A DNA stretch of 64,000 nt from Nelumbo lutea. Taxonomy: Eukaryota > Streptophyta > Magnoliopsida > Proteales > Nelumbonaceae. The translations under genes and the position numbers were made by a program. Under the pieces are notes generated by a model, which worked only from the letters and a program-made list of their open reading frames with translations, had not been told where the DNA came from and ran no database searches. Of this stretch, positions 48,201 to 59,469 are shown piece by piece; the first letter of the stretch is position 1; each line of letters begins with the position of its first letter. The stretch covers positions 206,479,813-206,543,812 of the forward strand of contig JAKGHH010000001.1 of assembly GCA_022828595.1 (NCBI GenBank). The letters are read 5' to 3'.

Positions 48201-51200
48201 TTCTCAGCCCTAACCATAAGATCTAGGGGCAAGTGACAATTTTCCTCTACTCATTTGGGTTAATAATCTATATGATGCATATCATGACACTAATGGCTAA
48301 GGAGACATTTTTTTTCTAATTTTCCCACATGCTGGTTTAGTAACTTCTCTTGGTTTTCAGAAAACCAAGAAAGGTTCTAAACCCTAAACCCTAAGATGTA
48401 GGGACCAAGTGAGAGTTTCTTTCTTTGTGCTTGGGTTACTAATTCAGGTCATTTAAACTTCGACACTAGTGGCCAGACTGATGAAAAAATTAGTACAACT
48501 TGTCCTCATATGGGTCCCAAAAATTTTCTTGGTTTTCAGAAACCAAGAAAGGTTTTATACACTAAATCCTCAAATATAGGGGTTAAATGAGAGTTTCGTT
48601 CTTTGTGCTTTGGTTACTAATACAGTTGATGTAAACTTCGACACCGGTGGCTAGATTGATGAGAAATTAGTCTAACTTGGCCTCATATAGATTTCGTAAA
48701 TTTTCATGGTTTTCAGAAACCAAGAAAGGTTCTCAGCCCTAACCATAAGATCTAAGAGACAAGTGACAGTTTCTCTCTACTCATTTGGGTTAATAATCCA
48801 TATGATACATACCTTGACACTAATGAACAAGGAGACAATTTTTTTTCTAATTTGGCCACATTTGGGTTCAGTAATGTGTTTGGGTTTCAAAAGCCAAGAA
48901 AGGTTCTGAACACTAAATCCTAAGATGTAGGGGCCAACTGAGAGTTTCTTTCTTTGTGCTTGGGTTACTAATATGGTTGATGTAAAATTCGACACTGGTG
49001 GCTATATTGATGAAAAATTAGTCTAATTTGGCTACATATGGGTTCTATAAATTTTTTGGGTTTTCAGAAACCGAGAAAGGTTCTCAACCCTAACCATAAG
49101 ATCTTGGGGACAAGTGACAAATTTTCTCTACTCATTTGGGTTAATAATCCATATGATGTATACCTTGACATTAATTGCCAATGTGACAATTTTTCTCTAA
49201 TTTGGTCACATTTGGGTTTAGTAACTTTTTTTGATTTTTAGAAACAGAGAAATGTTCTAAATCATAAATCCTAAGATGTAGGGGCCAAGTGAGAGTTTCA
49301 TTATTTGTGCTTGGTTTACTAATACAGTTGATGTAAAGTTTGACACCGGTGGATAGATTGATGAAAAATTAGTTTAACTTGGCATCATATGTATTCCATA
49401 AATTTTCTTGGTTTTTAGAAACCAATAAATGTTCTCAGCCCTAACCATAAGATTTAATGGACAAGTGACAATTTTTCTCTACTCATTTGGGTTAACTATC
49501 CATATGATGCCATACCTTGACACTAATGGCCAAGGAGACAATTTTTTTTTTTTTAATTTGTCCACATTCGAGGTAAGTAACGTTTCTTGATTTACAAAAA
49601 CCAAGAAAGGTTCTGAACCCTAAATCCTAAGATGTAGAGGCCAAGTGAGAGTTTCTTTTTTTGTGCTTGGGTCACTAATACGGTTGATGTAAACTTCAAC
49701 ACTGGTAACCAGATTGATGAAAAATTAGTCTAATTTGGCCTTATATGGGTTTTGTAAATTTTCTTGATGTTTAGAAACCGAGAAAAGTTCTCAGCCCTAA
49801 CTATAATATCTAAGAGACAAGTAACAATTTCTCTCTACTCGTTTGGGTTAGAAATTCATATGAAGCATACGTTGACCCTAATGGCCAAAGTGACAATTTA
49901 TTTTCTAATTTGGGTTCATTTGGGTTCAGTAACTTGGTTTTCAGAAACCAAGAAAGGTTTTGAACCCTAAATCCTAAGATGTAGGGGCCAAGTGAGAGTT
50001 TCGTTCTTTGTGCTTCGGTTACTAATCCGGGTGATGTAAACTTTAACATCGGTGGCCATATTAATGAAAAATTAATCTAACTTGGCCTCATATGGGTTCC
50101 GTAAATATTCTTGGTTTTCAGAAATCGTGAAAGGTTCTCAGCACTAACCATAAGATTTAAGGCACAAGTGACAATTTCTCTCTACTCATTTGGATTAATA
50201 ATACATATGATGCATACCTTGACACTAATGTTCAGGGAGACAATTCCTTTTTTCTAATTTGGCCACATTTGGGTTCAGTAAGATTTCTTTGTTTTCAAAA
50301 CCAAGAAATGTTTTGAGCCCCAAATCCTAAAGATGTAGGGGCAAAGTGAGAGCTTTTTTCTTTGTGCTTGGGTTACTAATACAGTTGATGTAAATTTTGA
50401 CCCCGGTAGATAGAATGATGAAAAATTAGTCTAATTTGGCCTTATATGTGTTCCATAAATTTTCTTGGTTTTTAGAAACCAAGAAAGGTTTTCAACCCTA
50501 ACCATAAGATCTAGGGACAATTAACAATTGCTCCCTACTCATTTGAGTTAAAAATCCATATGATGCATACCTTGACACTAATGATCAAGGTAACAGATTT
50601 TTTTTTTCTAATTTGGGCACATTTGGGTTCAGTAACTTTTTGTGGTTTTCAGAAACCAAGAAAGGCTTTGAGAGTTTCATTTTTTGTGCTTGGGTTACTA
50701 ATCCGGGTAATGTACACTTTGACATCGGTGGCCAGATTGATGAAAAATTAATCTAACTTTGCCTCATATGGGTTCTGTAAATTTTCTTGGTTTTCAGAAA
50801 CCGAGAAAGGTTCTCATCTCTAACCATATGATCTCGGGAACAAGTGGCAATTTCTCTCTACTCATTTGGGTTAATAATCCATAGGATGCATACCTTGACA
50901 CTAATGGCCAAGGTTACAATTTTTTTTCTAATTTGGTCACATTTGGGTTCAGTAACTTTTCTTGGATTTTAGAAATCGAGAAAGGTTATGAACCCTAAAT
51001 CCTAAGATGTAGGGGCCAAGTGACTGTTTCTTTCTTTGTGCTTGGGTTACTAATCTGGGTGATGTAAAATTTGACACCGATGCTCGATTGATGAAGAATT
51101 AGTCTTATTTTTCCTCATATGGGTTTCATAAATTTTCTTGGTTTTTAGAAATTGAGAAAGGTTCTCAGCCCTAACCATAAGATCTATTGGACAAGTGACA

Positions 51201-52660
51201 ATTTTGCTTTACTCATTCAGGTTAATAATCCATATTATGCATAACTTGACACTAATGGCCAATGTGACAATTTTTTTTTCTAATATGGCCACATTTGGGT
51301 TTAGTAACTTTTCTTAGTTTTCAAAAACCAAGAAAGTTTCTGAACCCTAAATCCTAATATGTAGGGGCCAAGTGAGAGTTTCTTTTTTTGTTCTTGGGTT
51401 ACTAATCCGAATGATGTAAAATTCGACACCGGTGGCCAGATTGATGAAAAACTAGTCTTATTTGAACTCATATGGGTTTCATAAATTTTCTTGGTTTCCA
51501 GAAACCAAGAAAGGTTCTCAGCCCTAACCATAAGATCTCGGGGACAAGTGGCAATTTCTCTTTACTCATTTGGGTTAATAATCCATATGATTCATATCTT
51601 GACACTAATGGCCAAGGTGACAATTTTTTTCTAATTTGGTCACATTTAGGTTCAATAACTTTTCTTGATTTTTAGAAACTGAGAAAGGTTATGAACCCTA
51701 AATCCTAAGATGTAAGGGCCAAGTGATCATTTCTTTCTTTGTTCTTGGGTTATTAATCTATGTGATATAAACTTTGATACTTATTGCCAGATTGATGAAG
51801 AATTAGTCTTATTTGGCCCGATATGGGTTCCATAAATTTTATTGGTTTTTAGAAATTGAGAAAGGTTCTCAGCCCTAAGCATAAGATCTATGGGACAAGT
51901 GACAATTTCTCTCTACTCATTTGGGTTAATAATCCATATGATGCATACCTTGACACTAATGGCCAAGGTGATTTTTTTTTCTATTATGGCCACATTTGGG
52001 TTCAGTAACTTTTCTTGGTTTTCTGAAACCTAGAAAGTTTTTGAACCCTAAATCATAAGATGTAGGGGCCAAGTGAGAGTGTCTTTTTTGTGCTTGGGTT
52101 ACTAATTCGGGTGATGTAAAATTCGACACTGGTGGCTATATTGATGAAAAATTAGTCTTATTTGGACTCATATGGGTTCTATAAATTTTCTTGGTTTTTA
52201 GAAACCGAGAAAGGTTCTCACCCCTAATCCCAAGATCTAGAGGACAAGTGACAAATTCTCTCTACTCGTTTGGGTTAATAATACATATGATGAATACCTT
52301 GACACTAATGGCCAAAGTGACAATTTTTTTTTCTAATTTGGTCATATTTGGTTTTAGTAACTTGGTTTTTAGAAACTAAGAAAAGTTCTGAATCCTAAAT
52401 CCTAAGATGTAGGGGCCAAGTGACAGTTTTTTTTTTTTTTTTTTTTTTGTGTTTGGGTTACTAATCTGGTTGATGTAAGGGCCCATGTGGCAATTTCTCT
52501 CTTTTTGCTTGGGTTACTAACCCAGCTGATGTATATTTGGGCATCGGTGATTAGATTGATTGCGGTTTATAGTCTAATTGTTCAACAATGCAAGATACGG
52601 GTTCATTAGCTTTTTTTGGTTTTCGAAAACCAAGAAAGGTTCCCAAATCTAAATCTAAAG
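45240..52660. repeat. dimeric tandem array, about 176 and 352 bp periods
   Basis: Two related half-units alternate. Half A: CAGAAACCAAGAAAGGTTCT, CCTAAATCCTAAGATGTAGG, TTTGTGCTTGGGTTACTAAT, CCAGATTGATGAAAAATTAG. Half B: CAGAAACCGAGAAAGGTTCT, CAGCCCTAACCATAAGATCT, CTACTCATTTGGGTTAATAA, ATATGATGCATACCTTGACA. The AAATCCTAAGATGTAGG word falls at about 45514, 45867, 46214, 46390, 46742, then 47681, 48038 and so on to 52396, mostly 346-357 bp apart with some half steps. There are about twenty dimers. Unit length of about 176 bp is within the usual plant satellite range. No conserved reading frame. Confidence 0.92.
46975..47074. other. assembly gap (100 N)
   Basis: Exactly 100 N inside the array. 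The text after the gap restarts with a near-copy of 44915-45900, so array length and order here are unreliable. Confidence 1.
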
Positions 52661-53164
52661 AAAAGCTTGTGTAGCAGCATCCCTACTAGAAAATAGTTTT
52701 TTTATGAGATTCTTGTTTATAGAGAATATGCACCTATGACCTTGTTCAAATGAAAAGCTTGGGAAGACTTTACATTTCTCCCCACGCCTATTGCTTGTGT
52801 ATGCAACAATTACTATTACATAAAATCTATCTCTATAGAAAGTTTTGTCCCCGTTTAGAATGTGGACTTCGATATTAACAACTTCCCCCACTCCAAGGGG
52901 GACCGAGGATAAAGTAGGAATCAGACCTCATTTATAAACACAAGCCAATATTAGATGGCTCCAGATTGACTAAGTTGGATCTATCAAGGTTTAACTTGGT
53001 AAAACCTTCTTCATGGGACCGACCTCCAATCTACTGCATGCTAATCCCTCCAAGTAGAGCTTTTTGCAACTAATGCCAAATTCCTCGCTATATCATTAAT
53101 GAAAAACTGTGAAAACAGACTCAAGGCATTCACCTAGTTTCTATTAAGAATATGATCACATTCG

Positions 53165-53377
53165 GTAGCCAAATCTCTCTCCTTGTTAGTGAGTGCAAGA
53201 CTTTCACAAAGAAACCATCCAGTTAAGCCTTGCAGGTAGCCAAATCTCTCTCCTTGTTAGTGAGTGCAAGACTTTTATGAAGAAACCATCCAATTAAGCC
53301 TTGCAAGTAGCCAAATCTCTCTCCTTGTTAGTTTGTACAAGACTTTCATGAAGAAACCATCTAATTAATTCTTGCAT
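53165..53377. repeat. three 71-bp tandem repeats
   Basis: GTAGCCAAATCTCTCTCCTT starts at 53165, 53236 and 53307, each followed by GTTAGT..GTGCAAGACTTT and AAGAAACCATC. Lies inside the giant long-TIR element. Confidence 0.85.
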
Positions 53378-53805
53378 ATAGAAAGCAATGGAACAAAAGT
53401 TTCCAAACCCGAAGGATTTAATATTAGCCACTTCTCGAAAGGAGCTAATATCATGGTAGATTTCAACCTCAAGCCTTTTATCACACGATCTACAATTCTC
53501 CTCCAATCCCTTAGTGGTTTTTTGGTAACCACTACTTCATCTCCCAATCAACATTGGAAACGTTGGTGGTTAATTGGTTATCCTATCATCACTTTTAATA
53601 TATCCTAATGTCAATAGCGCTTCCATCAAAACATTCTTTTCACCATCTTAAATCTATACACCACCATCATGTTAGGCTACCTAAACTATGAGGACTAAGC
53701 AATCCTCTCCCCCCTCCAAAGCAACTTATTCACTATTTCTCCCAATAGTTTTATCAAAACACCTAGAAAATTGTGAATGGTTTCAGAGAAATAAGTGAAA
53801 GTATT

Positions 53806-54065
53806 CGGCATTCTTGAAGAACTCAAAGAATAAATTATACTATTAGCCCTAGCTGTGAGAAAAATAGAGATATCAACATTCTTGAAGAATTCAAAATATA
53901 AATTATATGATTATCCCTAGTTGTGAGAAAAACAGAGATATTGACATTATTGAAGAACTCAAAAAATAAATTATATGATTAGCCCTAACTGTGAGAAAAA
54001 TAGAGATATTGGCATTCTTGAAAATCTCAAACAATAAATTATATGATTATCCCTAGCTGTGAAAG
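53806..54065. repeat. four 68-bp tandem repeats
   Basis: ATTCTTGAAGAACTCAAA (with variants) recurs at about 53810, 53878, 53946 and 54014, followed by ATAAATTATATGATTA, CCCTAGCTGTGAGAAAAA and AGAGATATT. Confidence 0.85.
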
Positions 54066-54074
54066 AGAGATGTT

Positions 54075-54920
54075 ACTGAAACATATGTCTAGATTGAAGG
54101 AGTGAAGAAAAACATAGTTACCTTCCTGAAGTGCTTTGTGTCTAAAAGAGCTATTTCTTGGTATTTGGTTGTACCTCTACGCAACACTTTGTAAGAATTA
54201 TTATCACCATTGTTATAAACATTTGAAGAGTTCTAGTTGATTCAGAAGTAACAAACTTAACCAAACTAATGTGTAAAGTTGTAAAGCTACCATTATTGGT
54301 AATTCTGATGATAAAGCGCTTGGAGTCAAACTTTAGAAGAGAAGACTTATATCTTGTGAATCTCTTTTTTTTTTTCCTAAATATTTGCCATCTTGTTTTA
54401 GTCTTATAAGAATCACTGTGTAACTTTCAAGTTAAAAAGGAGAAGGAAAGGAGACAATTTAATTTAAAGAAAACCCAGTTGGCATAAAACCTAATTAAGA
54501 AAAGGGAATAGAATGATCTCATCGATTGCATATATATATTTTTACATAGTATTATATGTACAATAATTTCAAAAGTAAACCCATTTGAAACTAAATAATG
54601 GAGATCTGAATAAAAGAATAAGGTAGTGAAATATCATTATATTTCGTAGAGTTCTCAATCTCCCTAGAGATGGGAAAAAAAGAAAGGAACAAACAACCTC
54701 TTGAGTCTTGAATGGAGATAATTCGTAGACCTGGTCACGATTATCTTAACCATTATTACTAAATACATTGGAATGGAAAAACCCTAGTAGTTGAAAGCAA
54801 GGCAAAGAAACCTAGAAAAGTAGCGATGAAAGGCAGAGAAAGAACCTGATAAAAGGGAATAAATAAATATCTTACCAGGCAGAGATGAAGAGAAACTCCT
54901 GAGCAAAGAACCGAAATGTG
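54075..54920. other. interior of the giant element, no recognised gene
   Basis: AT-rich text between the 68-bp repeats and the right arm. No domain found on either strand. Confidence 0.3.
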
Positions 54921-55354
54921 TAGACCATCACTCGAACGAGCAAGTAAGAACTAAAAGATGCAGAGAGACGCAGAGCTTCACTACAACGAACTGAGAACGA
55001 TGTAGAGAGACTCGAGTGATTACAGAGGAGAGAAAAGATTGGAGACTCGAGAGAATGAAAGATGTAGGGAGATTTGAGCGATTAGAGAGTAGAGAAGAGA
55101 TGGATACTTGAGAGAGAGAAGAAAACATTTGCAAGAGAGAAAGAGCATGGGTAAATTTTGCTAAACTTAATATAGGGGCAATTTTTTGATATTTGTTAAA
55201 AAAAGTTGCCTTATTTTAGTTATTATATGAACTATGTAATTTTAATTGCTATTAAACCCGAAAAGATGCTCTTATCGGCTAGAATCCTTTTTTTTCATCT
55301 TTAAATGGGTGAGCCACCGCTGCAATGGATGGACGGTGGCTCCCCTATTCGTCC

Positions 55355-55482
55355 ATATACATATATATATATATTCATACATACATATGTATATGTATGT
55401 AAATTTTGCATACATATTTACATACATACATACATACATATATGTATACATATTTACAAAAATGCATATATACATATATAAT
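55355..55482. repeat. TATG/ATAC microsatellite cluster
   Basis: Mixed (AT)n and (CATA)n runs just right of the giant element. The overlapping short frames here come only from the repeat. Confidence 0.85.
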
Positions 55483-55489
55483 TTTAGAG

Positions 55490-55678
55490 TGGGTTCATTG
55501 ACCAACCCAAGCCCGGCCAGGGCTCGAGCCCAACCCGAGTGTATCAAATTATAATGCAAGTTGGGCTCGGGTTGAAAAGATCGGGCTTGACCTCGGGCTT
55601 GGGTCTTAAGCCCAAATTTTAGGGTCTTGCCTAAGTTGACCATAAACCCAACCCAACTTGCTCAACTTGCACCCCTAA
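55490..55678. repeat. partial GGCCCAAGCCC-type hAT MITE (right end)
   Basis: GCCCAACCCGAG and GGGCTCGGGTTG words, ending CAACTTGCTCAACTTGCACC CCTA, the inverse of a TAGGGGTGCAAGTTGAGC terminus. The left end is not found. Confidence 0.45.
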
Positions 55679-56040
55679 TGCCATCATGGGCCATGCCAAA
55701 CTTCCCTTTTGAGGGGTTCCAAGCTAGGCAGGCATGGCATGCCGACATGGCATGTTCTTCTACAGTGTAGGTGGTCCACATTACACCTCTGTCTAACTAC
55801 CATATATCATATCTAGTTAATACTTACTTGTAAACATGTATAACATATGCTCTTACATTAATTCATTGAAATTTCATGTGTGGATTCTACAATACTGTGG
55901 TAAGTAATTCATTGAAATTTCATGACTCTATGATGGTAATATACGGTATATATATCTGTGGTAAGTAAATATAACGTGTTTACTTCTTATCAGATTTCAA
56001 ATTCCATAGAAGAGCACACAACTTTCAGAAATGGAAAGTA
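55679..56040. other. no recognised gene
   Basis: Spacer; the words ATTCATTGAAATTTCATG occur twice (55862 and 55909). Confidence 0.3.
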
Positions 56041-56345
56041 GGGGTGCTTAACAAATACCAAAAAACCAAACTGAAAACCAGTTAATATAGCAGATCATTT
56101 CGATAATTTTCAAAAATTTTGATTTTGGTTAACCTAAAATAAAAATGGATGGTTAAAGAAACAGACCGGTATATATAATTACCTATTTATAATAATATAT
56201 TTGTAATATATTATATTTATATAGTCATTATAATATATATTATAGATATAAAATTGAATTAATCATAAACCAAATTGATAAACCAATTAACCGATCGGTT
56301 TCAGTTTGAGATTTTGCATAGACTGAAATAATGGTTCAGTTGAAA
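56041..56345. repeat. partial hAT-type MITE (left end)
   Basis: Begins TAGGGGTGCTTAACAAATAC and carries AACCAATTAACCGATCGG words around an AT core. No matching right end was found. Confidence 0.35.
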
Positions 56346-56436
56346 AGAATCCAATCAAACAGTGAACACCACCACTTAGAGTTATGTAATTAATTATAAT
56401 GCCATAGCTTTTCAGGGGACATTCTTCTTTTTTTTT

Positions 56437-56748
56437 GGGGGGGGGGATTTTGAGAGGGGGAAAGTTGGTCAATGAGATTTTGGCTCCCACTGTCCATTGA
56501 CCAAGAATCCATGTTCTTTTTTTTCAAATTTATGTGGGGGTCAGGGAAAGTTTATTTTCCTGAATATCACTTGGTAAGTGATACTCATTTACTAAGTGGA
56601 TAAATAACTTTCCTACCTAGAGAAAAGTTGCCAACACTTGAATCGAATAAAAATGTCCTTTTTAATAATAGATTTATATGATTAAAATGGTCATTACCTT
56701 AGTTGTATTTATCTGGATAATTAACTTACCGAAAATTAAACGGGGGCC
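56437..56748. mobile_element. Tourist-like MITE, second copy of 27231-27595
   Basis: Shares GAGAGGGGGAAAGTTGGTCA, CAATGAGATTTTGG, TTGACCAAGAATC and CAACACTTGAAT in order with the first copy. It ends CGGGGGCC followed by TTA (56749-56751). The left end is blurred by a T/G run. Confidence 0.7.
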
Positions 56749-57093
56749 TTAATTTTGAACGCATTTATAGATTCCTAGTGAGCTAAGCTAACACAGAATA
56801 AAAAAAGGCTTTCTAATGTCCTGTGCATTACAGGCCCATAGCAATATAACATTCATCGGCAGAAAAATTGATATATTACAAGTTGTTAACCTTCTGTGAC
56901 ATCGGCAGAAAACGATACGATTGATGATGACTCAATGGTTAATCGTTCAGAAGTTGATGTATGTATATTACAAAGTGACATGTAATTATACAGATAATAA
57001 GAGAGAGATCTGGAGAGAGTGAGATTAAGAAGTGTATGTGCACATTCTATCAATCAGACACCTCTCCCCCCAAACTGAATATAGGGCTGGACG

Positions 57094-57256
57094 CAGGGGT
57101 TGAGGTAGGATTTTATTTTGAGGGGGCCAAAATACAATAAACATGGATAGGGGGGCCAAAAGTTAATAAGTTAAAATGGGTATTGTAGGAATTTTCAAGG
57201 CATTGGGGGGGGTGGGGGCATGGCCCCCCTCTGCCACCCCCCTGCCTCCGCCCCTG
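57094..57256. mobile_element. 163-bp hAT-type MITE, copy in unit 1
   Basis: Ends CAGGGGTTGAGGTAGG and, inverted, CAGGGGCGGAGGCAGG. An exact 8-bp TSD, GCTGGACG, flanks it (57086-57093, 57257-57264). Confidence 0.88.
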
Positions 57257-57882
57257 GCTGGACGTGAAGTTTGTCCAAAGAAAACGTGCTGTATAGATGG
57301 AGTGCCCATTTTGGTTCAAATAGAATCCTAGCGTGCGAGAATTGTAGCAGTTCGTGTAACACATTTGGCTGCTTTGGCATGAGTGCAGCGCGGTGGTGCG
57401 TGTGAATAGGCCAAATGCATCGGTTTTGTACCTTTCTAAATTTTAAAGAGACTGCTGCTTTTGTTATTTATAATATATTAGTGGGGACTCGTGCGATGCA
57501 CGGTAAAATCTGAAAGATTGAATAATTTTATTTATTATTAATTAATTGATAAATTAATAATTAAAATTTACTGTTAATTAACTAAAAATATTTAAAATTA
57601 TTGATAATATTTAAAATTTTAATACTTGTCTTTTTCATTTAATATTAATTTATAAAAAATAATTATTGTTAATTTAATATGAATAAATATTTTTTAATAA
57701 ATATTAATTTTATAAAAATAATATTTTTTAATCGTTCAGAAGTTGATGTATGTATATTACAAAGTGACATGTAATTATACAGATAATAAGAGAGAGATCT
57801 GGAGAGAGTGAGATTAAGAAGTGTATGTGCACATTCTATCAATCAGACACCTCTCCCCCCAAACTGAATATAGGGCTGGACG

Positions 57883-58045
57883 CAGGGGTTGAGGTAGGAT
57901 TTTATTTTGAGGGGGCCAAAATACAATAAACATGGATAGGGGGGCCAAAAGTTAATAAGTTAAAATGGGTATTGTAGGAATTTTCAAGGCATTGGGGGGG
58001 GTGGGGGCATGGCCCCCCTCTGCCACCCCCCTGCCTCCGCCCCTG
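57883..58045. mobile_element. 163-bp hAT-type MITE, copy in unit 2
   Basis: Same element and same GCTGGACG flanks as 57094-57256; copied by the triplication, not a new insertion. Confidence 0.88.
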
Positions 58046-58657
58046 GCTGGACGTGAAGTTTGTCCAAAGAAAACGTGCTGTATAGATGGAGTGCCCATTT
58101 TGGTTCAAATAGAATCCTAGCGTGCGAGAATTGTAGCAGTTCGTGTAACACATTTGGCTGCTTTGGCATGAGTGCAGCGCGGTGGTGCGTGTGAATAGGC
58201 CAAATGCATCGGTTTTGTACCTTTCTAAATTTTAAAGAGACTGCTGCTTTTGTTATTTATAATATATTAGTGGGGACTCGTGCGATGCACGGTAAAATCC
58301 GAAAGATTGAATAATTTTATTTATTATTAATTAATTGATAAATTAATAATTAAAATTTACTGTTAATTAACTAAAAATATTTAAAATTATTGATAATATT
58401 TAAAATTTTAATAATTGTCTTTTTCATTTAATATTAATTTACAAAAAGTAATTATTGTTAATTTAATATGAATAAATATTAATTTTATAAAAATAATATT
58501 TTTTAATCGTTCAGAAGATGATGTGTTTGTATTACAAAGTGACATGTAATTATACAGATAATAAGAGAGAGATCTGGAGAGAGTGAGATTAAGAAGTGTA
58601 TGTGCACATTCTATCAATCAGACACCTCTCCCCCCAAACTGAATATAGGGCTGGACG

Positions 58658-58820
58658 CAGGGGTTGAGGTAGGATTTTATTTTGAGGGGGCCAAAATACA
58701 ATAAACATGGATAGGGGGGCCAAAAGTTAATAAGTTAAAATGGGTATTGTAGGAATTTTCAAGGCATTGGGGGGGGTGGGGGCATGGCCCCCCTCTGCCA
58801 CCCCCCTGCCTCCGCCCCTG
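58658..58820. mobile_element. 163-bp hAT-type MITE, copy in unit 3
   Basis: Same element and same GCTGGACG flanks as in the other two units. Confidence 0.88.
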
Positions 58821-59307
58821 GCTGGACGTGAAGTTTGTCCAAAGAAAACGTGCTGTATAGATGGAGTGCCCATTTTGGTTCAAATAGAATCCTAGCGTGC
58901 GAGAATTGTAGCAGTTCGTGTAACACATTTGGCTGCTTTGGCATGAGTGCAGCGCGGTGGTGCGTGTGAATAGGCCAAATGCATCGGTTTTGTACCTTTC
59001 TAAATTTTAAAGAGACTGCTGCTTTTGTTATTTATAATATATTAGTGGGGACTCGTGCGATGCACGGTAAAATCCGAAAGATTGAATAATTTTATTTATT
59101 ATTAATTAATTGATAAATTAATAATTAAAATTTACTGTTAATTAACTAAAAATATTTAAAATTATTGATAATATTTAAAATTTTAATAATTGTCTTTTTC
59201 ATTTAATATTAATTTACAAAAAGTAATTATTGTTAATTTAATATGAATAAATATTTTTTAATAAATTTAATTTTATCAATCATTTTTAGTAATTTTAATA
59301 ACTTTCT

Positions 59308-59468
59308 ATTAGGGATAGGGAATCCTCAATTTTCCCTAACTCATCCTTAGTGTCGAACGAGTTTAGGGCAAGGCACCCACTCTTGATCAAGGATGGGGAA
59401 TCCTCGAATTTTCCCTACCCTGTCCCTAGTGTCAGGCGGGTTTAAGGCAAGGTACCCACTCTCTGTCA
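59308..59468. repeat. two 80-bp tandem repeats
   Basis: GGGAATCCTC, TTTTCCCTA, TTAGTGTC or CTAGTGTC, GGCAAGG and ACCCACTCT recur in order with a period of about 80 bp. Confidence 0.8.
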
Positions 59469-59469
59469 A

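Larger units (their letters stand above)
44619..55287. mobile_element. giant long-TIR element (10.7 kb) with satellite-like interior
   Basis: The left arm (44619 to about 45010) and the inverted right arm (55287 to about 54925) share, in order, GGATTCTAGCCGAT, an AACT..GGTTT.TAA stretch, ACCCATGCTC, TCTCAAGTATC..CATCTCTTCTCT, TAATCGCTCAAA, CTCCCTGCATCTCTCGTTCT and GAGT.TCC. Each end is flanked by exactly eight T (44611-44618, 55288-55295), consistent with a target duplication or a poly-T target. Inside lie a leader with a short hairpin (GACAACACTCTTTTTCATTG at 45088 and its inverse near 45265), the long array, two short tandem arrays, and no transposase. Long arms fit a Mutator-like or fold-back element. 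A gap at 46975-47074 leaves the true length unknown. Confidence 0.75.
56941..59275. repeat. tandem triplication, 775-789 bp unit
   Basis: AATCGTTCAGAAG starts copies at 56941, 57730 and 58505. Copies are nearly identical, including the MITE inside and the words GGGGACTCGTGCGATGCACG. The small length changes lie in the AT-rich tail. The short minus frames repeated in each copy are not genes. Confidence 0.95.

Noticed and set aside
45304..52379. Many 60-80-aa frames starting MVFRNRE or MGSINFLGF
   Set aside because: They are translations of the tandem array, in several frames, with no constant frame across units.
53294..53547. Minus frames with DWRRIVDRVIKGLRL
   Set aside because: Considered as a reverse transcriptase or RNase H relic, but no catalytic motif could be found and the area is a 71-bp repeat.
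55246..55643. Overlapping frames with IYIYIY/TYIHTYI strings
   Set aside because: Produced by the ATAC/TATG microsatellite.
57113..58944. Identical 83-aa and 61-aa minus frames in the triplicated unit
   Set aside because: They run through the hAT MITE and its flanks; three copies reflect duplication, not selection.
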